From NCBI GenBank assembly GCA_964489835.1, contig CAZBBC010000130.1, forward strand, positions 1 to 13,164: a stretch of DNA of 13,164 nt, read 5' to 3'. This DNA comes from CAZBBC01 sp964489835 (GTDB lineage: Bacteria > Calditrichota > Calditrichia > JAJRVZ01). Below the pieces are notes generated by a model. That model made no database searches and was not told where the DNA came from. It saw only the letters and a program-made list of their open reading frames with translations. Both the position numbers and the translations under genes were made by a program. Shown piece by piece: positions 6,439 through 13,164 of this stretch; position 1 is the stretch's first letter; the number at the start of each line of letters is the position of its first letter.

Positions 6439-9400
6439 CTAATCACGAATGGCAATATTAACGGTTATACCAAATTCATTCCAGCTAAATTTACCGCTAA
6501 TTTTGTTTTCGGTAACCCCCGTTTCATAGTACAAACTCCCCGATACCCGTTTATTGAATCTGTAAGTAGCGGATGGTCGCAGTTTCCAGGAGGTATTATT
6601 CTGATTCTCCTGAAAAGAATTCTGGTTTAATTGTTTCTGAAAAGTCTTATTGACCGACCGGTCAAAAGACAGGGAAAAATTAATTTCATTCTTAAAAGTC
6701 GCACCCTTAAAGGGCCAGATCGGGATTGGGATCTGAAATCCACCACTGGTAGCATAAGAACCGGTAATGGAAAAAGAACTATTTTCGGAGCGGGTAGCAC
6801 CTCCTGCCGATTTGAAATTAAAAGTCGAACCTTCATTGAAACGGATGGTTGAGCGAACATCACCAAACCAGGTAATATTAATACCGACTAAGGGTTGATA
6901 ACTGTGTGCAAAGGTTTCTGCGGAGGGGACCAATTCGTTGTTGGCTAATTTTTCTGTGGTTGTATATTTACCTGTTCTGGAATGTTCAAGGGTAACCGAT
7001 TTTGCCAAGTCTTTAAAAAAGAGAAAATCTTCAAGTCCTGAAAGTTTTACCGTCCAATCAGGAACAAAACCGCGAATATCTCCCGCTAAACCCTCGAAAC
7101 CTTCTGTAGGATCCTCCCCCCAGGCAAGAAAAGTGCTCGATTTATTACCTGTTCGTGATTTATCATTGGAGGTTTCGGATATACTGTACTCATGGCTAAA
7201 GGTCACCTGTAAATTTTTAGCAAAATCAAAATTCATCGATGATCTTAAGGAACGGGTATCGGTAACCGATGGTCCAACGAGAATATTGCCAAAACTGGTA
7301 TCCTGGGGAACACCCGGATCCATGGTTAAACCCATTTGATACTTCCAGGTAGGAATTTCTGAGACAAAAGAATTGGTCACATTCTGATTCCAGCTATAGG
7401 ATGTCTGCACCTTTTTCCAGGAATCAAAAAATCCAAAAATCCATAAAAGCGGGTTGGGTATTTTAAACTGTGCTTTGTCTTCCGTTGAGTCTTCGTCTTT
7501 GGTCTCATCTGACTTTTGTTCATCCTCTGAATCCTTTTTAGAATCCTCCTTTTTTACAGATTTTTTCGGCCGGTTCCTTCTGCTACTTTTAGCAGGCTTG
7601 CTTTCTTCCGGGGTATAAATCATATTCGTTAATTGACTGGGACTAAAAGAAAACGATGCCCGCCTGGAAATTTTGTTTGAACTCTGTTTCTGATTTTTGG
7701 TCAGATTGACAAAATAATAACGAAAATCTGTGGAATAGGAATAATCCGTGGTTAACCAGTTGAATAATTTCGGTTTATAATCCAACTGATAACTCTGACT
7801 AATGTCCGTATCCAGCCCAAAATTGAGTTTTGTAAAAATAGATTTCCATAACTGCTTCCCACTCAAGTTAACAAAATCCGCATCTGCTTTATGGGTTCGG
7901 TTGAATGTCATATTAACACTGGGTAATAACCGATATCCAATCGTACCCTTTCGTGTCGATGTCCGGTTAACCGTGCGTGTTGTGGCAGATTCATTTCTCA
8001 GCTGGTTTTCCTGCATCTGATCTGAAATATTTAAACTAAGCGAGGTAGCACTGGGTGAATAGTATATTTTTTGACCGGCAAGCTCACTGAGAACAGGCAA
8101 ATCTTCCATCATATTGAACGGTTCGATAAAATTGTTTTTCCCAAACGGTATTGAATACGAGAATGAAAAGCGCCATTGTTCTGAACGGCGAAATATCGTC
8201 TGGTAATCCCGGCTGTTTTTCAAAGAGTAATCCACATCAAAGGCCAGCTGATCCAGGGTATAATATAAATACCAGGCATCTGACTTCAAACGTCTTTTGA
8301 TAGTTGTACCGATTCCGAATACCTCCGAGTAGGAAACCTGACTTTCCAGTTCCGGTGATAATTTCTTTAATCCAAACAATGAAGATAATTTATCACTGAT
8401 GGAAGCATTACTATAATTCGTTAAAATATCCGTTTTTGGAAAATATTTTGGGATATTCTTACTAAAAGACGCCCGGGCATCGACAGGAAGAGAGATACCA
8501 AGGCTTTGAGGAAGTAATTTGTCGACATTTAGCACCCCGGAGTAATTTTGCGACTCAATCGAATTTCCTGTTCCAAACTGAGTTTTAATATCATGGAAAT
8601 CAGCATCTTTACTTTCCCAGTTCCCATTAACAGAAAACAAATCAGCCACTTTAATGCTTGTACTGAGTCTTAATGCTGTTCCGGCATCTTGTCTCACACC
8701 GGAGACCCTCATTTCATCCAACCAAATCTCACCGGTCCAGCTGAACACATCATTGTTTTTTATACCTACCCGAAAATAGCGAATGGTGTTCAAACTGGGA
8801 TTACCCTGCACTTTATAATATCCGCCCGGCCGGTCCGGGACACTTACTTTTTGTTCTTCTGTAAATTTTGCCCTGGTCAGGGCATCTAAGTCAATATCGA
8901 CTTCATTCAATGCTGACCATTTGGCATATATTTCCTGGCCATACTCATAGTAGTTATTGACATCCGAACCCATTTTAATGTATAGTTCAATGGGACTTAC
9001 TTTGTCTTCGGGACTTACCGGCAGCGTTCTGCTATCCCCATGCACAAACATGCGCAATCGCTTGTAATTGACCAGTTGCATAATGTCGCCATACAATGTT
9101 TTTCTGGCCTGCGCAACCGCGCCGGGTTCCAAATCAATCATACGAAAAACAATGGATTGTTCTTTGGAACGCGCCTTGGTTATACGATCCACAACGCCTG
9201 CTACACCTTGGGGTGATGTGTAAGGTTCCGGACCACCGGGAATGGCGACTACGTTTTCTTCCGAATTGTAAACCGTAAGAGAAAAAAGGGAGTCATTCAA
9301 GACAAAGGCACTTGAATCATTCGGGGCAATACCTTCTTCCTCCCATTCATTCCCCACAAAGTCAAATGTGGCGATACGCAGTTCTTTTTTTTCTTCGGGC

Positions 9401-12400
9401 AGATTGCTGAACCAGAGCCGCACATAATAAATCGATTGGAGGGTGGTATCGGGCAGACCGACCGTATTTTCACGATCATACTCCGGCAAAGGTATTCGAA
9501 ATTGTTTCCATCCGCTTTCTGTCGATCCACTCAACCATTTTAATGATGCTTCATCGTCCGGATCCAGTGTAAAACTGTAATGAAAATATTCATTGAGCAA
9601 ATCCACCTGACCGTTTCCATCCAAATCTTCGGTATCAGGATAGTTTGCTGACTGTGCCCGGGAATTACCTTCCGTTCCATTAATGCCGGTATAGCTATTC
9701 GTACCTCTGTCCGGTTCTTTCCAGAGATCCGTGGGATCGTAACCCGGTTGACCAAACGGTATTCCGTCAATTCCTGTATCCTCATTTTCATCTAAGATAC
9801 CGTTTCGGTTGATATCTTCTGTATTCAATCCCCGCAAGGAAGGGGCACCATAGACTCTCCTGCCATTTTTAACCGTTTGCATATACCAGTCTTCCGAAAT
9901 CTGACCGATATCAATGTTTATGCGCACATGATGAGGATTACTGGGTGTAAAATCTTTTACCCACATTTCAATAAATTTAGTCTTCTGCTGATTCGGAAAA
10001 CTGGCCGTGGAGCGCATAATGCCCGCCCAGGTACTGTCAGCGCTCTGGTCCGGTTTGCGCCAGACCCTGACCCCCAGCACATCGGTTGTCTGGCCGGTTT
10101 CCGCATTTACATCACGGTTGGGCCAAATGTTTTTTATCAATTCCTGGTCATAAGGATTAAACCAGATAATCTGACCCCTCTGTTTATCGGCGATGGTATC
10201 AACCACCACCATTTGTGAGAGATCGGGTAATACTCTTGGAGGACTTGCTTTTGTCCATGTCGTATACCGGATTCCCAGTGTTGTCGATCTTTTTGTCCCC
10301 TCAAAATCATCAATATAAGCCACTCCCTGATTATCCCCGGTACTTTCGTTATCAAGTGTATTGGGATTGGGCAGTACCTGGGCAAATTCCGCTTCTACCT
10401 TCACCGATGAGGGGACATTTGTTTCACTGAAAGTAAACATATTTGTAAAATCAGTAAGAAACTGTGGTTTAAAACTAAGCGCGGTATTGATATCCCATAC
10501 AAAATTGCTAAAGGGTTCCTGACCGACTCGTACACGTTGCTCAAGGGTGGTTTTATTAAGATATAAAGCGGTGAAACCAATAAACGAATCTTCCCAGAAC
10601 CGATATTCGGCCCGTCCACCTAAAATCGTTTTTTTATCCAGCTGAAAGATCGTTGCTTTTTCATACTTAATCTCAATATTTGAACTGGCTCTTTTTGCTT
10701 TATTGGAAATTAAAGTTAACTGACCGGTAAAATAATCGATAATGTAATCCGTATTCCGTGCAAGAGGTGAACCATTTAAAAGAACCTCTTCACTGCCATC
10801 CAGTACATTAAAACCAAGATCAAATGTGGAGCGGGTACTCTTGGAAGTGACAACTATTTCGAATTTTGTCAGGTCAATCTGCTTGGTTCTATCGGTAATA
10901 TTATAGAAGCGTACCCGGTTGGTATCCGCCAGCTGATTGAACCGGCTTTCTTCAAGCGGATCGAAAGGCTGCAGACCGGGAAACATCATCACGCCATCTG
11001 CACGGTTGATCAAATAGGTATTATTATCCACATTCTTGTCACCCTCAGGTACCAGACCCCCATTCTCATCGACCAGATCAAGACCCAGTAAATTCAGAAA
11101 GGATTTGCGCGGTTCAACCTGTTGCATTGTTTCATGGCTGCCGTCTTTATTAAATTCAACCTGGATATTGAATCCTTCTTCTTCTATGTTTGTCCCACCC
11201 AGGAAATATACATTACGCATCATCAGCGGCCAGACATGCGAATGATCGGGTCTCAGAGACTTGGGTTTTATCAGACGCAAAACATATGGTTTTGTTGTAT
11301 CCTGACCGACCACCTCCGAAAAAAGCGTGCCGACTGATTCCCCCCCTTCCGTCTTATAGGCAACGGCCAGAACCTCCGTATCCTTTATCTGTTGTTTCAG
11401 CCAGAAGAAACCACGGGCATAATCATATTCATAATCCCGGCCTTCTTCCAGGGGAATAAATTCCGCAACCTCGACTTCACCGGATTCTGATACCACCGCA
11501 TCCAGATTGGGCAGTTTTTCAAATTCTTCCATTCTGGATGGAATCGTCGCCACTCCTTTTCTGGCTTCATTATCCGAATAAGCACCGGAACGGTAGACAT
11601 TGAATTCACTGATAAGGGTTCCTTGTTCGTAGGACCAAAGAGATAGATCATCTGAAAAACCGGCTTCAAATCTATCCCGGTAGTAGTTGTCAATGAAAAA
11701 ATAACGACTCTTTATAAAGTCATAGTCATGAATCTCTGATTTGCTTTCTTTCGAGCTTCCGGAGATCGTTAATTTCTTTTGCTCTCCCTTTTCAATTGAG
11801 GCAATCCCGGTAAAGAAAAAATTGCCAACCTTCATATCAGATTTTATGCCAAAGAGTCCCTTATTAGACCCTCCAAATATGACATATTTTGTAGAAGGGA
11901 GGGACAAACCTATATTTCCGGCCTCGATACTTTGCACGATCTCATCTTCATCCCCTTCATATGAGAGTCTTAACGTATTTTCAAAGTCAAAGGTGGCCTC
12001 ACTATTTTGCTCAACCGAAACGGTAACTTTTTCCCCGATTTTACCTTCGATTGTAAATTGCTGGGTTTGACTGAACCGGGGGCTGAAACTGCCTCTATCC
12101 TGAACGGCACTTACTTTGGCACCTTCCCTGTCTTCCGAGCGCCCGGAAAGATCGAAGGAAATATTTCCGGTTACACGTAATTTAACCCGGTCACTTCCAA
12201 AGATTCGCGTAAACGTTTCATTTTTTATTCTTACCGGGATTTCAAGTTCGAGCGCACCGGTCTCTTTTTCTTCCAATTCCTTTATCTTGTCAACAAATAC
12301 TTTCTTAAATATTTCCCTGCGGTCAAAAACCAGGCGCAGTTGAATATAAGTGTCCAGATCAACAACAACCGGAAAGTCAAACTCTGTCTGATCCAAAATC

Positions 12401-12663
12401 TCAGCCGCACTCACAAAATTTCCCGTCGAGTCAATTTTTACGATACGTTTATATAACGGAAATCTTATTTTGAACAGGGTAGAATCCATAAAGAGACTGC
12501 CAAGTCCCGGAGATTCAGGCTCAAATAGCTGCACCGTTCTTGGCAGGGTCGGTACCTGTAACCCAATTTGGGCAGATACCTCCCCTGTAAAAACTGAAAA
12601 GAAAATAATATAAAGAAGGAAGGCCTGGAGGAGCCTTTTTTCTCCGATCAAGAGTCGTTTCAC
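6439..12663 (-). CDS. sprA: T9SS outer-membrane translocon SprA/Sov
   Basis: A 2074-residue protein of the SprA (Sov) family, the very large barrel through which T9SS cargo leaves the cell. A signal peptide ends at about residue 31 (GEVSA). Family landmarks in order are: FDFENTLRLSYEGDEDEI (225-242) and the following EAGN region, AYIDDFEG (around 782-789), ATFDFVGNEW (1098-1107), and GEIWLDEMRV (1311-1320), followed by a long strand-rich C-terminal barrel. Two acidic EF-hand-like loops occur: DINRNGILDENED (950-962) and DLDGNGQVDLLNE (1013-1025). A lysine/serine/acid-rich segment at about 1686-1731 is probably a disordered loop. Flavobacterium SprA is around 2400 residues, so this is a shorter version, but the frame is intact. 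The start is uncertain: GTG at 12663 directly follows an in-frame TAG and has little ribosome-site support, while a TTG at 12651 does; both keep the signal peptide. Two PorV-family genes lie nearby. Confidence 0.95.
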   Translation of the reverse strand: MKRLLIGEKRLLQAFLLYIIFFSVFTGEVSAQIGLQVPTLPRTVQLFEPESPGLGSLFMDSTLFKIRFPLYKRIVKIDSTGNFVSAAEILDQTEFDFPVVVDLDTYIQLRLVFDRREIFKKVFVDKIKELEEKETGALELEIPVRIKNETFTRIFGSDRVKLRVTGNISFDLSGRSEDREGAKVSAVQDRGSFSPRFSQTQQFTIEGKIGEKVTVSVEQNSEATFDFENTLRLSYEGDEDEIVQSIEAGNIGLSLPSTKYVIFGGSNKGLFGIKSDMKVGNFFFTGIASIEKGEQKKLTISGSSKESKSEIHDYDFIKSRYFFIDNYYRDRFEAGFSDDLSLWSYEQGTLISEFNVYRSGAYSDNEARKGVATIPSRMEEFEKLPNLDAVVSESGEVEVAEFIPLEEGRDYEYDYARGFFWLKQQIKDTEVLAVAYKTEGGESVGTLFSEVVGQDTTKPYVLRLIKPKSLRPDHSHVWPLMMRNVYFLGGTNIEEEGFNIQVEFNKDGSHETMQQVEPRKSFLNLLGLDLVDENGGLVPEGDKNVDNNTYLINRADGVMMFPGLQPFDPLEESRFNQLADTNRVRFYNITDRTKQIDLTKFEIVVTSKSTRSTFDLGFNVLDGSEEVLLNGSPLARNTDYIIDYFTGQLTLISNKAKRASSNIEIKYEKATIFQLDKKTILGGRAEYRFWEDSFIGFTALYLNKTTLEQRVRVGQEPFSNFVWDINTALSFKPQFLTDFTNMFTFSETNVPSSVKVEAEFAQVLPNPNTLDNESTGDNQGVAYIDDFEGTKRSTTLGIRYTTWTKASPPRVLPDLSQMVVVDTIADKQRGQIIWFNPYDQELIKNIWPNRDVNAETGQTTDVLGVRVWRKPDQSADSTWAGIMRSTASFPNQQKTKFIEMWVKDFTPSNPHHVRINIDIGQISEDWYMQTVKNGRRVYGAPSLRGLNTEDINRNGILDENEDTGIDGIPFGQPGYDPTDLWKEPDRGTNSYTGINGTEGNSRAQSANYPDTEDLDGNGQVDLLNEYFHYSFTLDPDDEASLKWLSGSTESGWKQFRIPLPEYDRENTVGLPDTTLQSIYYVRLWFSNLPEEKKELRIATFDFVGNEWEEEGIAPNDSSAFVLNDSLFSLTVYNSEENVVAIPGGPEPYTSPQGVAGVVDRITKARSKEQSIVFRMIDLEPGAVAQARKTLYGDIMQLVNYKRLRMFVHGDSRTLPVSPEDKVSPIELYIKMGSDVNNYYEYGQEIYAKWSALNEVDIDLDALTRAKFTEEQKVSVPDRPGGYYKVQGNPSLNTIRYFRVGIKNNDVFSWTGEIWLDEMRVSGVRQDAGTALRLSTSIKVADLFSVNGNWESKDADFHDIKTQFGTGNSIESQNYSGVLNVDKLLPQSLGISLPVDARASFSKNIPKYFPKTDILTNYSNASISDKLSSLFGLKKLSPELESQVSYSEVFGIGTTIKRRLKSDAWYLYYTLDQLAFDVDYSLKNSRDYQTIFRRSEQWRFSFSYSIPFGKNNFIEPFNMMEDLPVLSELAGQKIYYSPSATSLSLNISDQMQENQLRNESATTRTVNRTSTRKGTIGYRLLPSVNMTFNRTHKADADFVNLSGKQLWKSIFTKLNFGLDTDISQSYQLDYKPKLFNWLTTDYSYSTDFRYYFVNLTKNQKQSSNKISRRASFSFSPSQLTNMIYTPEESKPAKSSRRNRPKKSVKKEDSKKDSEDEQKSDETKDEDSTEDKAQFKIPNPLLWIFGFFDSWKKVQTSYSWNQNVTNSFVSEIPTWKYQMGLTMDPGVPQDTSFGNILVGPSVTDTRSLRSSMNFDFAKNLQVTFSHEYSISETSNDKSRTGNKSSTFLAWGEDPTEGFEGLAGDIRGFVPDWTVKLSGLEDFLFFKDLAKSVTLEHSRTGKYTTTEKLANNELVPSAETFAHSYQPLVGINITWFGDVRSTIRFNEGSTFNFKSAGGATRSENSSFSITGSYATSGGFQIPIPIWPFKGATFKNEINFSLSFDRSVNKTFQKQLNQNSFQENQNNTSWKLRPSATYRFNKRVSGSLYYETGVTENKISGKFSWNEFGITVNIAIRD

Positions 12664-12668
12664 CTACT
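12660..12668 (-). promoter_or_regulatory. Strong Shine-Dalgarno-like site overlapping the GTG of sprA
   Basis: On the minus strand AGTAGGTGA matches AGGAGGTGA at eight of nine positions. The GTG annotated as the first sprA codon lies inside it, and the in-frame TTG at 12651 starts eight bases after it. This suggests translation may start at codon 5 (residues IGEKRLLQ following the initiator), giving 2070 residues. Confidence 0.5.
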
Positions 12669-12751
12669 GCTATGATTATTTCATTGTCTTTTTAAAACGG
12701 TATCAACGATTCTAAGGTAATCCTCCAGTTAAGATATGTTTATTTGGCTAG

Positions 12752-12782
12752 CAAATTTATAAGCTGACTTGAAGATATTCAA
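12752..12782 (-). promoter_or_regulatory. Candidate Bacteroidota-type promoter for sprA
   Basis: On the minus strand TTG (12782-12780) is followed after exactly 20 bases by TAAATTTG (12759-12752). This matches the Bacteroidota vegetative promoter consensus, TTG then TAnnTTTG with a gap of about 19-21. Initiation some seven bases further on would give a leader of about 80 nt before sprA. The short, A/T-rich consensus makes chance matches possible. Confidence 0.4.
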
Positions 12783-13000
12783 GATTATTATTCGAGTGTT
12801 GAATAATAAATATTTTGCGCACGATTTTTCCATATATTATTATAAGAGAACGATATGCTCTTTTAACTCTCAAGAGATCAATTGGTTCAGTGCCGATGAT
12901 ATACTTCGTCAATTAAAGTGAATCATATTTAATTAGTCTGACCTATTCATAACGCAGCCTATTGCTGCAAACAAAAAAAAGAATTCTTACCCTCCCCCGA

Positions 13001-13035
13001 CCCCTCCCTATCCGGCTTTGCCGGATAGGGAGGGG
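13001..13035. repeat. Perfect 16-bp hairpin in the sprA upstream region
   Basis: CCCCTCCCTATCCGGC (13001-13016) pairs without mismatch with GCCGGATAGGGAGGGG (13020-13035) around TTT. The right flank TGTCGAGCGTAGCGAGACGA (13036-13055) continues into a GGTGGGT that can pair loosely with ACCC at 12989-12992. On the minus strand a T8 run follows, but about 20 nt beyond the stem, so it is a poor intrinsic terminator. It looks like a dispersed intergenic repeat. Confidence 0.7.
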
Positions 13036-13114
13036 TGTCGAGCGTAGCGAGACGAGGTGGGTCATTTATCCAAAGCTGATGATCGGTATCGGCTTCTTAA
13101 CGAAACTTTGCTAA

Positions 13115-13147
13115 TCGCCCCGGCGATCCCTGCCCCCGCCAGGCGGG
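13115..13147. repeat. GC-rich double palindrome at the right edge
   Basis: TCGCC (13115-13119) pairs with GGCGA (13122-13126), and CCCGCC (13135-13140) with GGCGGG (13142-13147). The sequence remains strongly C/G-rich to the end of the window, unlike the genes. It shares the CGCC/GGCG building blocks of the 28-nt repeat at 2296 and 6243 and may be a truncated relative. Confidence 0.45.
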
Positions 13148-13164
13148 CGGCGCCGCGGCGGAAA

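Larger units (their letters stand above)
12664..13164. other. 500-bp upstream region of sprA, no gene seen
   Basis: No convincing open reading frame or RNA gene is present on either strand. The part nearest sprA (to about 12960) is A/T-rich and holds the candidate promoter. From about 12990 to the end it becomes C/G-rich and palindromic, and it includes a run of eight A (12973-12980) next to the palindrome AAGAATTCTT (12979-12988). Confidence 0.65.

Noticed and set aside
6938..7339. 133-residue plus-strand open frame opposite sprA
   Set aside because: It lies wholly antisense to the conserved barrel region of sprA, has no signal, domain or ribosome site that I can see, and its composition mirrors the opposite strand.
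9589..9816. Dockerin domain inside SprA
   Set aside because: The two calcium-like loops resemble dockerin repeats, but no cohesin partner or full dockerin fold is visible and the surrounding sequence is SprA-like.
13001..13147. CRISPR array or intrinsic terminator at the right edge
   Set aside because: There are no regularly spaced repeats with unique spacers, and the only T-run is too far from the stem for a standard terminator.
12664..13164. tRNA or small RNA gene upstream of sprA
   Set aside because: No cloverleaf arms, T-loop GGTTCRA signature or 3' acceptor pairing could be found; the structure present is simple palindromic repeat.

Overview
This window reads as a chromosomal segment from a member of the Fibrobacterota-Chlorobiota-Bacteroidota (FCB) superphylum or a related candidate phylum. 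The evidence is a complete SprA/Sov-type outer-membrane protein, two PorV/PorQ-family barrels, a secreted protein ending in a type IX secretion (T9SS)-like C-terminal domain, a lipoprotein with a Bacteroidota-style surface-export motif, and a good match to the Bacteroidota promoter consensus upstream of sprA. The sequence alone does not fix the phylum. DNA composition is moderately A+T-rich.

All six convincing genes lie on the minus strand, so transcription runs from high to low coordinates: sprA (12663-6439), prmA (6165-5260), a lipoprotein (5199-3988), an Asp-box beta-propeller with a T9SS-like tail (3967-2468), and two PorV/PorQ-family proteins (2199-1267 and 1155-253). prmA, the lipoprotein and the propeller gene are tightly spaced (60 and 20 nt) and probably form one transcription unit. 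The sprA-prmA, propeller-PorV and PorV-PorV gaps (273, 268 and 111 nt) each carry palindromic DNA. No convincing plus-strand gene, RNA gene, CRISPR array, insertion sequence or transposase was found.

Functionally, SprA is the T9SS outer-membrane translocon and PorV-family proteins are its known partners. The propeller looks like cargo for that pathway, and the lipoprotein is predicted to reach the cell surface by the separate lipoprotein export route. PrmA (ribosomal protein L11 methyltransferase) is a housekeeping enzyme with no obvious link to secretion.

The intergenic DNA is unusually structured. It holds a compound hairpin at the left end, a near-perfect 30-nt palindrome between the PorV genes, a 28-nt palindromic repeat present in two inverted copies, a 170-bp element with 17-bp inverted ends between sprA and prmA, and a perfect 16-bp hairpin upstream of sprA. 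No clearly new enzymatic or defence system is visible. The points most worth pursuing are the compact secretion cluster, the predicted surface lipoprotein, the start codon of sprA, and the repeat families.
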